This document shows, one piece after another, positions 42,102 through 51,511 of a DNA stretch of 64,000 nt (position 1 is the stretch's first letter; every line of letters begins with the position of its first letter). Under the pieces are notes generated by a model. That model made no database searches, was not told the DNA's origin, and was given only the letters and a program-made list of their open reading frames with translations. The position numbers were made by a program, and so were the translations under genes. The stretch spans positions 806,001-870,000 of the forward strand of contig CAXXTS010000006.1 in the NCBI GenBank assembly GCA_963676345.2, given 5' to 3'. Source of the stretch: G963665925 sp963676345. GTDB lineage: Bacteria > Bacillota > Clostridia > Peptostreptococcales > Acidaminobacteraceae.

Positions 42102-43174
42102 AACTGGCTATAGTGACACTGACTAAGGGCGCAGCGGAGCTTGGCAGAACGCTTTGTGACAAAATTGGCGGGACACTATATACAAAATCTAAATGGTCGA
42201 GGAATCAAGATCAGCTCATAGAAAAGCCATTTGGCGCTTTTGCTGGGAAGCTGTTCGAGTCTTATGACGGTATTGTTTTTATAATGGCGACAGGTATTGT
42301 TGTCAGAAGCATTGCACCCTATATCAAGGATAAGACAAGCGACCCGGCTATTGTTGTCATGGATGAAATGGGGACACATGCTATCTCTCTCTTGTCGGGA
42401 CATTTGGGAGGCGCAAACGCGCTGACGCATAAGGTTGCACAGACAGTGGGGGCGACGCCAGTCATCACAACGGCTTCTGATGTACAGGGGCGTCTGGCAG
42501 TGGATATGTTTGCAAAGCGCCTAGGTGCGGAAATTTCCAGCATGGAAGCTGCAAAGGATGTTACCGCAGTTGGCGTCGACGGCGGCGTGATACATGTGTT
42601 TTATCATCCCAAGCGCATAGGCATTCAAAACGACATGTTGACTCAGGGCCTTAAGCTCATACCTGTAGATGGCCCCATGCAGTTAGAAGTAAAAAAGTTT
42701 GAAGCGCAGGCAAGTGCCAAAGATGTAGGTGCAATATTTATATCTGCGGATCACTTGGTTTTGCCTAAAAACACAGTACAGCTTATACCAACATCTTTAA
42801 CGGTCGGTATTGGCTGTAGAAGGGGCGTGCGCGCTGAGGTGATCTTGGAGGTGTTCTCGGCTGCGTGTCGTCGTGCTCATGTAAGCTCTAGGGCAGTTAA
42901 AAAGCTAGCAACCATTGAGCTTAAATCGAAGGAAGAGGGCATTATAGCGCTCAGTCATCAGCTTGACATTCCTCTTGAAATTGTTGAACTGGATAAAATA
43001 AAAGCTGTACAGGCGCAATTTGCAGGCTCTGATTTTGTCGAAAAGACCATTGGCGTCAGAGCTGTTGCAGAACCATGTGCTATGCTCGCATCAAATAAAG
43101 GATACATGCGTCTTTACCGATATGCGGATCAGGGCGTAACCATTGCCATTTGGGAGGAAGAACATGCAAAATAA
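42098..43174 (+). CDS. cbiG: Cobalt-precorrin-5A hydrolase
   Basis: 358 aa. CbiG opens the delta-lactone of cobalt-precorrin-5A, releasing acetaldehyde. N-terminal domain with FIMATGIVVRSIAPYIKDKTSDPAIVVMDEMG and SLLSGHLGGANALT, middle domain, and C-terminal domain GIGCRRGVRAEVI ... VRAVAEPCAML. Full length. Located between cbiF and cbiH, whose products act just before it. Confidence 0.94.
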   Translation: MKLAIVTLTKGAAELGRTLCDKIGGTLYTKSKWSRNQDQLIEKPFGAFAGKLFESYDGIVFIMATGIVVRSIAPYIKDKTSDPAIVVMDEMGTHAISLLSGHLGGANALTHKVAQTVGATPVITTASDVQGRLAVDMFAKRLGAEISSMEAAKDVTAVGVDGGVIHVFYHPKRIGIQNDMLTQGLKLIPVDGPMQLEVKKFEAQASAKDVGAIFISADHLVLPKNTVQLIPTSLTVGIGCRRGVRAEVILEVFSAACRRAHVSSRAVKKLATIELKSKEEGIIALSHQLDIPLEIVELDKIKAVQAQFAGSDFVEKTIGVRAVAEPCAMLASNKGYMRLYRYADQGVTIAIWEEEHAK

Positions 43175-43895
43175 AGGAAAAGTTTATGTTATAGGGATCG
43201 GTCCTGGACTACCAGAGTACAGATCGCCTGCTTCAGTGGAAGCTATAAAAAGCAGTGATGTTATTGTTGGATACAAAACATATATCAATCTGATTGAAGA
43301 TCTTATCGAAACTCAAGAAGTATCATCATCAGGCATGCGTAAAGAAGTTGACCGCTGTGCCCACGTTCTTGAACTGGCTAAGAGTGGCAAGACAGTATCC
43401 CTAGTAAGCAGTGGGGACGCTGGTGTATATGGCATGGCAGGTATTATGCTGGAAATGGCTGATGATTCAATTGAGATTGAAGTGGTTCCAGGAATCACAG
43501 CAGCCAATGCAGCGGCAGCTTGCCTGGGTGCGCCATTAATGCATGATTACGCAGTTATCAGCTTGAGTGATCTATTGACAGACTGGGAACTGATTAAGAA
43601 AAGACTCCACCATGCTTCAGAAGGGGATTTTGTCATTGCACTTTACAACCCAAGATCAAAGGGAAGACAAACTCAAATTGTTGAAGCACGTGAAATTATG
43701 ATGAAATCAAAAGACAGCTCGACACCGGTGGGTATTGTTCGAAACGCCAAGCGTGCGGATCAGTCGGTTGTTGTAACAACACTGGAAGACATGCTAAACC
43801 AAGAAATTGACATGTTTAGCATGGTTATCATCGGCAATAAAAAGTCTTATATTAAAGATGGAAAAATGGTAACACCAAGGGGTTATGCTGTATGA
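43164..43895 (+). CDS. cbiH: Cobalt-precorrin-3B C17-methyltransferase
   Basis: 243 aa, tetrapyrrole methylase. VIGIGPGLPEYRSPASVEAIKSSDVIVGYKTYI, SLVSSGDAGVYGMAGIMLEM, VVPGITAANAAAACLGAPLMHDYAVISLSDLLTDW and IALYNPRSKGR are CbiH signatures. It drives ring contraction with C17 methylation. ATG 43164 follows GGGAGGA (43152-43158); the longer upstream frame is not needed. Overlaps both neighbours. Confidence 0.95.
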   Translation: MQNKGKVYVIGIGPGLPEYRSPASVEAIKSSDVIVGYKTYINLIEDLIETQEVSSSGMRKEVDRCAHVLELAKSGKTVSLVSSGDAGVYGMAGIMLEMADDSIEIEVVPGITAANAAAACLGAPLMHDYAVISLSDLLTDWELIKKRLHHASEGDFVIALYNPRSKGRQTQIVEAREIMMKSKDSSTPVGIVRNAKRADQSVVVTTLEDMLNQEIDMFSMVIIGNKKSYIKDGKMVTPRGYAV

Positions 43896-44659
43896 TTCTA
43901 ATGCTTTCTGGAACACAGGATGGCAGAGCGCTGGGAACAGCAATTGCCAAGTCTGGTCATCGATTAATCATGACTGCAGTTTCAGAATACGGAGGCGAGC
44001 GCTTGCCTGTTCATGAAAATATCGAGCATAGAGTCGGACATCTAGACCAGTCAGAAATGGTCGCTCTTATTGAAGAGAGGCAAATTAGAATGCTGGTTGA
44101 TGCGACACATCCTTATGCGGTAGCCGCTTCGGAGAATGCTATTGCTGCGGCTGAAGAGGCTGGAATTGCCTATTTGAGATATGAGCGTCCCGATTTAAAA
44201 GCAGAGGCCGAAAAGGGGATCGTCTATATTAAAAGTTATGAGGATGCAGCCAAGTGGCTGAGCCAGACGGAAGGACATATTTTTCTGACTATTGGCAGCA
44301 GACGGCTTAAGCCTTTTGTTGACACACTTGCCCCAGAACGCCTCACAGCGCGTGTTTTACCTGTTGTATCCGTTTTAGAAGCGTGTGTGAAGTTGGGGTT
44401 AAGACCCAATCAAATTATTGCTATGCAAGGCCCTTTTTCAAAAGAAATGAACCTTGCCATGTTAAGGCGGTTTAATGCGAAATATCTTGTCACAAAGGCT
44501 TCTTCAACAGTGGGCGGCTTTGAGGACAAGATATCTGCTGCACGAGAACTGGGCATGACAGTACTTGTTATTGAACGGCCTGATATAATCTATCCGTGTG
44601 TATGCCATGATGTAAACGCATGTGTAGAAGAACTGGCTGCGCATTTAACAGATGCATAA
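43892..44659 (+). CDS. cbiJ: Cobalt-precorrin-6A reductase
   Basis: 255 aa. CbiJ/CobK family: MLSGTQDGRALGTAIAKSGHRLIMTAVSEYGGE (nucleotide-binding N-terminus), MLVDATHPYAVAASENAI, YLRYERP, FLTIGSRRLKPF, MQGPFSKEMN and LVTKASSTVGGFEDKI. NAD(P)H-dependent reduction of the macrocycle. Last gene of the operon; a strong hairpin follows at 44738-44780. Confidence 0.94.
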   Translation: MILMLSGTQDGRALGTAIAKSGHRLIMTAVSEYGGERLPVHENIEHRVGHLDQSEMVALIEERQIRMLVDATHPYAVAASENAIAAAEEAGIAYLRYERPDLKAEAEKGIVYIKSYEDAAKWLSQTEGHIFLTIGSRRLKPFVDTLAPERLTARVLPVVSVLEACVKLGLRPNQIIAMQGPFSKEMNLAMLRRFNAKYLVTKASSTVGGFEDKISAARELGMTVLVIERPDIIYPCVCHDVNACVEELAAHLTDA

Positions 44660-44737
44660 AGCAGGGGCAAATGTTTCGTGTCATCCTCTTAGAACCATTT
44701 TAGAGCCATGTGAATCAAATATAGGAATCTAAAATAA

Positions 44738-44784
44738 AAGGCAGATATGCGCATTGAATCACCAATGTCATATCTGCCTTATTG
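44738..44784. terminator. Bidirectional terminator between cbiJ and the membrane protein gene
   Basis: Perfect 12-bp stem, arms 44738-44749 and 44769-44780, with an inner ATTG/CAAT pairing. T-rich on the right and A-rich on the left. Confidence 0.8.
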
Positions 44785-44808
44785 TTTTAGAATACAGTGC
44801 CTACAAAA

Positions 44809-46011
44809 TTAAAATAGCCTGATGAGGACAAAACCATAATGGGCAACAATGCCTGCTACAAGACCGCCTATGGTATGGGACAGAATTGCTTTTGAGGTGA
44901 GTTGTCTTACGCCGAGTGCGTCCATCATGCCAACGTGTGTTGAAAGGTATCCGCTCCAGCACATGCCCATGGCTGTATAAACCGCAATTTCATTGGCTCC
45001 AATAAGACCTTCTTGAAGGAAGGGGCCAACAAGTCCCAGTGCAGCACCGACGGAACCAAGAGAAGTAACTGGAAAGGCAATGGCTTCAGGACTCACAAAC
45101 CCAAAGAGTGGTTTTAGTATAGGTGAAACCAGTTGTCCGAGTTTTGGAATGAGTGCAACGCCTTCATAGGCAACGCCCTTATAAACGGGTAGCCCGTCAA
45201 CAATACTTGGTCCCTTTGTGAGTATCATGACCATGGTTGTTATAACAATAACGCCAGGAATAATATCCATGCCCAGGGTTACGCCGCTCTTCCCGCCTTC
45301 GAGCATAGCATCCATAGCACGTTCTACAGCACTACCATCACGAATTTCACGCATTTGAACACTCTTATTTCTGCTTTTATTTGCACGGATTTCTTTTAAT
45401 TCTTCCTTTGATACATTGTAGAATTTTTTTGTTTGAGACAGCATCAGTTTAACACTGACAATGCTGCCTGCTACAGCACCAATAAAGCCCATTACAACAG
45501 CAGGAAGAAATTCAAGACCATTTCCCATACTGAACATAAATGTACATAGAATCAGTCCCATGCCAAAAGCAGTCCCCAAGTTGCAAAGGGCAGGTGTCTG
45601 ATAGTCTTCGAAATATTTGTTGAAGCCCTTATCCTTTGCCAGTGAAATAATGGCAGGATTATCGGACAAGAAGGTTGTAATGGCACCAAGTGAAGCAGCT
45701 CCCGGTAAGCCGTAAATGGGTCCCATTACTGGTGAAATAAGCTTATTAATGAGTGCGACGACGCCAAATTCTGAAAGCAGTGCCGAGAGTGCACCAGCCA
45801 GTACTGCAATCGCCATTATGAAGAATACTGTATTTAGAAGCAAGTCGTGTGCGGTGTACATTAACACATTGAACATTTTATCAACGCCCATTGTGCTCCC
45901 CAAATAACCGAAAAAAAGACCAGTTATCAGTAAGAAAGCAAAAGTTTCCTTGGAAATCGGATTTTTAACGCGTCTCTGATCCATAACGTAGGACTCCTTA
46001 ACCTTTTCCAT
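44809..46011 (-). CDS. CD0519/CD1768-like polytopic membrane protein (nucleoside-recognition Gate type)
   Basis: 400 aa with about ten hydrophobic helices in two similar halves. GAASLGAITTFLSDNPAIISLAKDKGFNKYFEDYQTPALCNLGTAFGMGLI and FPVTSLGSVGAALGLVGPFL are typical of this clostridial family, related to Gate-domain proteins such as SpmA/SpmB. Transported substrate unknown. The family name is from memory, so moderately certain. Start base 46011 (ATG) has GGAGGGG upstream; the in-frame ATG at 46023 lies on that site. Divergent from hpt, convergent with the cbi operon. Confidence 0.8.
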   Translation of the reverse strand: MEKVKESYVMDQRRVKNPISKETFAFLLITGLFFGYLGSTMGVDKMFNVLMYTAHDLLLNTVFFIMAIAVLAGALSALLSEFGVVALINKLISPVMGPIYGLPGAASLGAITTFLSDNPAIISLAKDKGFNKYFEDYQTPALCNLGTAFGMGLILCTFMFSMGNGLEFLPAVVMGFIGAVAGSIVSVKLMLSQTKKFYNVSKEELKEIRANKSRNKSVQMREIRDGSAVERAMDAMLEGGKSGVTLGMDIIPGVIVITTMVMILTKGPSIVDGLPVYKGVAYEGVALIPKLGQLVSPILKPLFGFVSPEAIAFPVTSLGSVGAALGLVGPFLQEGLIGANEIAVYTAMGMCWSGYLSTHVGMMDALGVRQLTSKAILSHTIGGLVAGIVAHYGFVLIRLF

Positions 46012-46231
46012 CTTCCCCTCCATATTTATAATAGTGTGACTTTTCTAAAATGATTTTACTATACTTAAAATATATTCACAATTATAAAAATGAATAATCA
46101 TAATTAAGAAAATGTAACATATTAGATAAAACATTTTACACTCTTCTCAATACAAAGGGTTTAAGGGCTCTGCGGAGATGTTGTCTAAAAATTCCAAGAA
46201 TTTTGTAAAACTTCAATCGAAGTGCATTTTG

Positions 46232-46261
46232 TTGACACATCTATTGAACCTTGGGTAAAAT
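46232..46261 (+). promoter_or_regulatory. Sigma-A promoter of hpt
   Basis: -35 TTGACA (46232-46237), 18-bp spacer, -10 TAAAAT (46256-46261). Just upstream, ACTTC-AATC-GAAGT (46210-46223) is a small dyad. The remainder of the 280-bp divergent region is AT-rich without a gene. Confidence 0.65.
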
Positions 46262-46292
46262 GGAAAGTAACAAAGTATTCGGAGGGAATAGA

Positions 46293-46829
46293 ATGAGTAT
46301 TGAGAATAAAAAGCGCGAAGTCCTCGTATCAAAAGAAGACATTGAAAAACGTGTTGCAGAATTAGGCGCACAACTAACTGAAGAGTATAAAGAAAAGAAT
46401 TTGCTTGTGATTTCTTTGTTGAAGGGATCATTCATATTTACAGCTGATTTAGTAAGAAAAATTGATTTGCCAACACGTATTGAGTTTATGACAACATCAT
46501 CATATGGTCATGGAGAAGAATCTTCAGGCAGTGTCAAGGTGACACAAGATATAAAAGTTGATGATCTATCTGAATATGATGTTCTTGTTGTAGATGATAT
46601 TACAGACTCAGCAATTACAATGACAGGCGTTATTGAACATCTATCAAAGAGAAATCCTGCCAGCATTAAGTGTTGCGTCCTTTTGGACAAACCGTCTCGC
46701 CGACAGGTGCCTTATGAACCAGACTATGTTGGATTTACAATACCAGACATGTTTATTGTAGGGTATGGTCTGAATTATGGCGACTACATGCGCAACATCG
46801 ATCATGTTTTTGCCTTTGTGGACAAATAA
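46293..46829 (+). CDS. hpt: Hypoxanthine phosphoribosyltransferase
   Basis: 178 aa. Converts hypoxanthine (and guanine) plus PRPP to nucleotides in purine salvage. PRPP-binding loop VLVVDDITDSAITMTG, substrate regions LKGSFIFTADLVRKI and TTSSYGHGEESSGSVKV, and VGFTIPDMFIVGYGLNYGDYMRNI. In the PRPP loop the usual D-T/S-G is D-S-A, a small departure. ATG 46293 has GGAGGG six bases upstream; earlier in-frame codons have none. Monocistronic between promoter and terminator. Confidence 0.93.
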   Translation: MSIENKKREVLVSKEDIEKRVAELGAQLTEEYKEKNLLVISLLKGSFIFTADLVRKIDLPTRIEFMTTSSYGHGEESSGSVKVTQDIKVDDLSEYDVLVVDDITDSAITMTGVIEHLSKRNPASIKCCVLLDKPSRRQVPYEPDYVGFTIPDMFIVGYGLNYGDYMRNIDHVFAFVDK

Positions 46830-46863
46830 AAACGAACAAGAAATTGCAAATCATAAAGTATGA

Positions 46864-46897
46864 AACCAGAACCTGCTAAGTAAAGGTTCTGGTTTTT
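46864..46897 (+). terminator. Rho-independent terminator of hpt
   Basis: Perfect 10-bp stem, arms 46864-46873 and 46885-46894, inside a run ending in TTTTT. Confidence 0.85.
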
Positions 46898-46972
46898 ATG
46901 TTTTGAAATGAAATAGGCTCAGAAAAAGGATGTCTGCTACTTAGAAAACAAAAATTGTCTATGTCATTTATA

Positions 46973-47001
46973 TGGATAAGATAAGCCAATTTGGATATAA
47001 T
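46973..47001 (+). promoter_or_regulatory. Probable promoter of the GGDEF gene
   Basis: -10 TATAAT (46996-47001) with TGGATA (46973-46978) 17 bp upstream as a weak -35. Confidence 0.45.
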
Positions 47002-47032
47002 CTATATAAGTGGCATAAAAGGGAGCGTCCAT

Positions 47033-48496
47033 ATGAGTTTGAGAAAAAAACTTTTGATATTTCTCATTGTTTATGTAGTCTTGTGGCTCAGTGCAATGAG
47101 TGGTATTTTTAATGGCATCGCCATGCGCGGATATAATACTTTAGAAGAAGAGCGGCTTCAGGCCAATATTGAGCGCCTTGAGTCAGCTATGGAAGATATG
47201 ATTACACGTTCAGAGCTTATTTTGTCAGATTGGGTGGAATGGGATGATACATATACCTATATCCATAATCAGAATCCAGCCTATATCGCATCCAATATAA
47301 GCAGTGGTGTTATGGAAGACCAAGGCCTTGATTATATTGTTATTTATGATGCCGTGGATCAGCCGATCAATATTTTTGAGTACCATGGGGGTAGGGTCGT
47401 ATCCATTGAAGATGACGACTTGACTGCAGAACTTATTTTGCATAAAAACGAGAGTGGTATTTTACTGCACCGTGGACGTCCGCTGGTTTTTTCAGCCCAG
47501 CGGGTAACAACTACTGATGAAATGGCTCTTCGAAAAGGACTCATGGTGTTTGCTTATTATCTAGACATTGATGATGTACGCGCCATTGCTCAAAAGCTGG
47601 AACTGGATTTCAAATTGGTTGGGAGTGCAGAGCCATTTGATGATGACTCAGATAAGATTGCGGTCTTTGATCACGGGTCTTATAAAACTGCACTTTTTAA
47701 GTACGGTTATAGTAATATGCCAATGGGAATTGCCTTACAGTTTACATATCCGCAATCCATTATAGCACTGGGGAGGGATACCATTAACGATGTCCTGAGA
47801 GCATCGGTACTGACTTTTATTATTATTTCAATTATTTTATATATTGGTGTGCGCTATTTTGCAACGCGAATCAGCAATCTGAGTGCCAATATTAATGCGA
47901 TAGCTCATAGTGGTGATTTGTCCTTGAGGCTTGATAATAATGGAAATGACGAAGTGTCTCACTTAGCAGATGATGTCAATACTATGCTGGAACGCATTGA
48001 AGAAATGAACAATAAGCTGGCAGTGTATGCGTCGCTAGATATGATGACAGAGGTCTATAACAGAAGGGTTGGCTTTGAGAAGCTAGAGCAACGCCTAAAT
48101 GACTTTGATATAGCGCGAGATGCCCTGACAATTTGTTATATTGATATTAACAATCTCAAAATTGTCAATGATACATATGGGCATGGTGCCGGTGATGATC
48201 TCATTATCACAATATCCAGCACTATAAAGGACCAGGTACATGATGATGATATTGTATGTCGTATTGGTGGCGATGAATTCTTAATTATTTTCCCTGGCAA
48301 AAAAGAACATGAAGCCCAAGAAACAGTAAAAAATATTGAAGGATACCTTGAACGCGTGAGTCAGAAAAAGCCCTATAGCATAAGCATCAGCAAGGGCTTT
48401 CTAGAGTATGACGGTGTTCAAAAAATTCACGATTTTATTGAACAGGCAGACCATTTTATGTATGAAGACAAAAAAGCACTGCGTGATAAAACGTAA
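47033..48496 (+). CDS. Membrane-bound diguanylate cyclase (CHASE4-HAMP-GGDEF)
   Basis: 487 aa. An N-terminal helix (about residues 7-25), an extracytoplasmic CHASE4 sensor with DWVEWDDTYTYIHN, a second helix (about 255-280), a HAMP linker and a C-terminal GGDEF domain with CRIGGDEF at about residues 410-417. It should make c-di-GMP from two GTP in response to an external signal. The inhibitory I-site R-x-x-D, expected five residues before GGDEF, reads H-D-D-D, so product feedback is probably lost. ATG 47033 has GGGAG upstream. No EAL domain. Confidence 0.92.
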   Translation: MSLRKKLLIFLIVYVVLWLSAMSGIFNGIAMRGYNTLEEERLQANIERLESAMEDMITRSELILSDWVEWDDTYTYIHNQNPAYIASNISSGVMEDQGLDYIVIYDAVDQPINIFEYHGGRVVSIEDDDLTAELILHKNESGILLHRGRPLVFSAQRVTTTDEMALRKGLMVFAYYLDIDDVRAIAQKLELDFKLVGSAEPFDDDSDKIAVFDHGSYKTALFKYGYSNMPMGIALQFTYPQSIIALGRDTINDVLRASVLTFIIISIILYIGVRYFATRISNLSANINAIAHSGDLSLRLDNNGNDEVSHLADDVNTMLERIEEMNNKLAVYASLDMMTEVYNRRVGFEKLEQRLNDFDIARDALTICYIDINNLKIVNDTYGHGAGDDLIITISSTIKDQVHDDDIVCRIGGDEFLIIFPGKKEHEAQETVKNIEGYLERVSQKKPYSISISKGFLEYDGVQKIHDFIEQADHFMYEDKKALRDKT

Positions 48497-48498
48497 AA

Positions 48499-48541
48499 AA
48501 AACCGTAAAACAATGAGGGTCATTGTCTTACGGTTTTTATT
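48499..48541. terminator. Bidirectional terminator between GGDEF gene and pflA
   Basis: Arms 48500-48515 and 48521-48535 form a stem of about 14 bp with one mismatch, preceded by an A-run and followed by TTTTTA. Confidence 0.82.
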
Positions 48542-48546
48542 TGTAT

Positions 48547-49254
48547 TTATTTTTCTAGGGCGCCATTGAGTGCGTCCATAAGGGCCTTATCTGGCTCAGG
48601 TGTATCCTCAAGCGTGTAAGCAATACCAAGCTCTTTCCACTTATACTCGCCCATTTTGTGGAAGGGAAGCAACTCGATTTTTTTGATGTTCGGATACTGG
48701 TTCTGAAGAGCCAGTATTTTTTCAATTTCTTCCATACGGTCTGTGAAGCCGGGAACCACGACCAGTCGAAGCCAAATTTCAACATCGAAGGCGCTGGATA
48801 CTTCAAGGGCTCTTGAAAAGAAGTCTGTCTTGACTCCAGTAATGTCTGTATAGGTTTCAAGATCTGTCGATTTAACATCTAGCAGCATAAGATCTGTATA
48901 TTCAAGAACCTGCCTTAAGGCTTCTTCTGATGCAGCACCAGACGTATCGAGCGCTGTATGGATGCCGCGCTTTTTAGCGCGTCTAAAAAGGTCTGATACA
49001 AAATCAGGCTGCATGAGTGGCTCGCCGCCAGAGACAGTAAGGCCACCTCCCGTACTGCGCATAAAAGTTTCATAGCGTGAAATCTTGTCAACTAAATCCG
49101 AACTGTCTGTTTCAGTACCAGCTTTTGGATCCCAGGTGTCTGGGTTATGACAGAATTTGCAGCGCAGCGGGCAGCCTTGAGTAAAGACGACAAAGCGTAT
49201 ACCGGGTCCATCGACAGCACCACAGGTTTCATATGAGTGAATAAATCCTTTCAT
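48547..49254 (-). CDS. pflA: Pyruvate formate-lyase activating enzyme
   Basis: 235-aa radical SAM enzyme. The cluster motif C-x3-C-x2-C is GCPLRCKFCHNPDTW near residue 30, with STGGGLTVSGGEPLMQ and LDTSGAASEEAL. It generates the glycyl radical on PflB under anaerobic conditions, using SAM and a 4Fe-4S cluster. Located 31 bp downstream of pflB on the same strand, the standard arrangement. Confidence 0.96.
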   Translation of the reverse strand: MKGFIHSYETCGAVDGPGIRFVVFTQGCPLRCKFCHNPDTWDPKAGTETDSSDLVDKISRYETFMRSTGGGLTVSGGEPLMQPDFVSDLFRRAKKRGIHTALDTSGAASEEALRQVLEYTDLMLLDVKSTDLETYTDITGVKTDFFSRALEVSSAFDVEIWLRLVVVPGFTDRMEEIEKILALQNQYPNIKKIELLPFHKMGEYKWKELGIAYTLEDTPEPDKALMDALNGALEK

Positions 49255-49285
49255 GACACATCACACCTTTCGACTTCAATCTGGT

Positions 49286-51511
49286 TTATCTTGTGTGGAA
49301 TGTTCTATTAATGACATCAAGCTGCTGTTCGCGTGTTAGCTTGACGAAGTTTACCGCATATCCAGAAACTCGAATTGTAAGCTGTGGGTAGAGTTCAGGA
49401 TGCTCCATAGCATCTTCTAGGGTTTCTCTGTCAAATACATTGACGTTGATGTGATGGCCTTCACTTTCAAAATAACCATCAAGCAGACCCGTTAAGTTGT
49501 TGACACGCGTGTCATCATCTTTACCCAGTGCACCTGGAACAATTGAGAAGGTATAAGAGATACCGTCTTCTGCATGTTCATAAGGTAGTTTTGCAACAGA
49601 TGCCATTGACGCAAGTGCGCCATTTTTGTCTCGTCCATGCATTGGATTTGCACCTGGTGCAAATGGTTCGCCAGCTTTACGACCATCTGGTGTATTCCCT
49701 GTTTTCTTACCGTACACGACATTTGAAGTGATTGTCAAGATTGAAAGTGTCGGTACAGAGCTTCTGTACGTCTTGTGCTTTCTGAGTTTGCTCATAAAGC
49801 GCTCAACAATTTCATTAGCCAATGTATCAACGAGGTCGTCATCATTTCCGAATTGCGGGTAATTGCCCTCAATTTCGTAATCGACAATCAGATTCTCTGC
49901 ATTGCGTAGAGGCTTAACTTTAGCATGCTTAATTGCAGAAAGCGAATCTGCTACAACTGAAAGGCCGGCAATACCGCACGCTGACGTTCTAAAAACATCC
50001 TTGTCGTGCAGGGCCATTTGCAATTTTTCATAAGCGTATTTGTCATGCATATAGTGAATGATATTAAGCGTGTTGATGTACAGTTGAGCAAGCCAGTCCA
50101 TGATTTGGTCAAAGCGGTCCATCACGTCATCATAGTCTAAAACATCGCTTGTTACAGGTGCGAATAGAGGGGTGATTTGCTCACCGGTTTTTTCATCGCG
50201 ACCACCATTGATTGCGTATAGCAGGGCTTTGGCTAGGTTAGCGCGTGCACCGAAGAACTGCATTTGCTTACCGATACGCATTGCAGATACGCAGCAGGCA
50301 ATACCGTAGTCATCTCCGTAATCAGCCATCATGAGTGTGTCGTTTTCGTATTGGATTGAGCTCGTTTCAATAGAAATTTTGCTTGCGTAATCCTTAAATG
50401 CCTTTGGCAATCTAGGTGACCAAAGAACTGTTAGGTTAGGCTCTGGAGCAGGACCAAGGTTTGTAAGCGTATGCAGCATTCTAAAACTGTTTTTAGTAAC
50501 CAGGGTACGACCATCAAGTCCCATACCACCAATTGCTTCTGTTACCCAAGTTGGGTCACCAGAGAAGAGTTCATTGTAAGAAGGTGTTCTTAAGAACCGC
50601 ACCATACGCAGCTTTATCACAAAATCATCAACAAGTTCTTGTGCCTGAGATTCAGTTAGCACACCTGTTTCAATATCACGTTCAATATAAATATCTAAGA
50701 AAGTTGAAACACGCCCCAGAGACATTGCGGCACCGTTTTGTTCTTTAATTGCACCAAGATAACCAAAATATGTCCACTGAATAGCTTCTTGAGTGTTTTT
50801 AGCGGGCTTTGAAATATCCATGCCATAAGCCTTGGCCATGTCTTTAAGTTCTTTTAAAGCGTAAATCTGCTCAGTTAGTTCTTCGCGCTGACGAATCAGC
50901 TTGCTTTCCATAACATCAAGCATCAGCAGTTTCTTCTCTTTATGTTTTTCCTCAATCAGACGATCAACCCCGTATAGGGCAACGCGGCGGTAGTCGCCAA
51001 TGATACGGCCTCTGCCATAAGCATCGGGTAGACCAGTAATGATACCGGTTTTACGTGCAGAGCGCATATCGTCTGTATATGCATCGAAAACACCATCATT
51101 GTGTGTTTTTCTGTATTTCAGATCAAACATAGATTTTGTTTCAGGGTCCATCTTGTATCCGTAAGACTCCAGTGCGTTATTGGCAACACGAATGCCGCCA
51201 AATGGCATGAGTGCGCGCTTAAGCGGTTTGTCTGTCTGCAGACCAACAATTTTTTCAAGATCTTGATCAATATAACCTGCACCGTGGGAGGATACAGTCG
51301 AAATGACTTTTGTATCAGCATCCAGAATGCCTTTACTGTTTTCTTCCTTCATTAAATCAGCAACAATTGACCACAGTTTTTTTGTTCGTTCTGTAGCAGG
51401 TGCCAGAAATGAATCGTCACCTTCATAAGGTGTGTAGTTGCGTTGTATAAAATCACGAACATTTATATCAGTTGTCCATGTACCTTTTTTAAACTCTTTC
51501 CAAGCTTCCAT
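49286..51511 (-). CDS. pflB: Formate C-acetyltransferase (pyruvate formate-lyase)
   Basis: 741 aa, the full usual size. Pyruvate + CoA gives formate + acetyl-CoA in anaerobic fermentation. The catalytic Cys-Cys is in YGIACCVSAMRIGKQMQFFGARANLAK, and the glycyl radical loop TIRVSGYAVNF lies close to the C-terminus. The start base 51511 (ATG) has AGGAGG just upstream on the minus strand. The longer open frame to 51598 has no such site. Confidence 0.97.
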   Translation of the reverse strand: MEAWKEFKKGTWTTDINVRDFIQRNYTPYEGDDSFLAPATERTKKLWSIVADLMKEENSKGILDADTKVISTVSSHGAGYIDQDLEKIVGLQTDKPLKRALMPFGGIRVANNALESYGYKMDPETKSMFDLKYRKTHNDGVFDAYTDDMRSARKTGIITGLPDAYGRGRIIGDYRRVALYGVDRLIEEKHKEKKLLMLDVMESKLIRQREELTEQIYALKELKDMAKAYGMDISKPAKNTQEAIQWTYFGYLGAIKEQNGAAMSLGRVSTFLDIYIERDIETGVLTESQAQELVDDFVIKLRMVRFLRTPSYNELFSGDPTWVTEAIGGMGLDGRTLVTKNSFRMLHTLTNLGPAPEPNLTVLWSPRLPKAFKDYASKISIETSSIQYENDTLMMADYGDDYGIACCVSAMRIGKQMQFFGARANLAKALLYAINGGRDEKTGEQITPLFAPVTSDVLDYDDVMDRFDQIMDWLAQLYINTLNIIHYMHDKYAYEKLQMALHDKDVFRTSACGIAGLSVVADSLSAIKHAKVKPLRNAENLIVDYEIEGNYPQFGNDDDLVDTLANEIVERFMSKLRKHKTYRSSVPTLSILTITSNVVYGKKTGNTPDGRKAGEPFAPGANPMHGRDKNGALASMASVAKLPYEHAEDGISYTFSIVPGALGKDDDTRVNNLTGLLDGYFESEGHHINVNVFDRETLEDAMEHPELYPQLTIRVSGYAVNFVKLTREQQLDVINRTFHTR

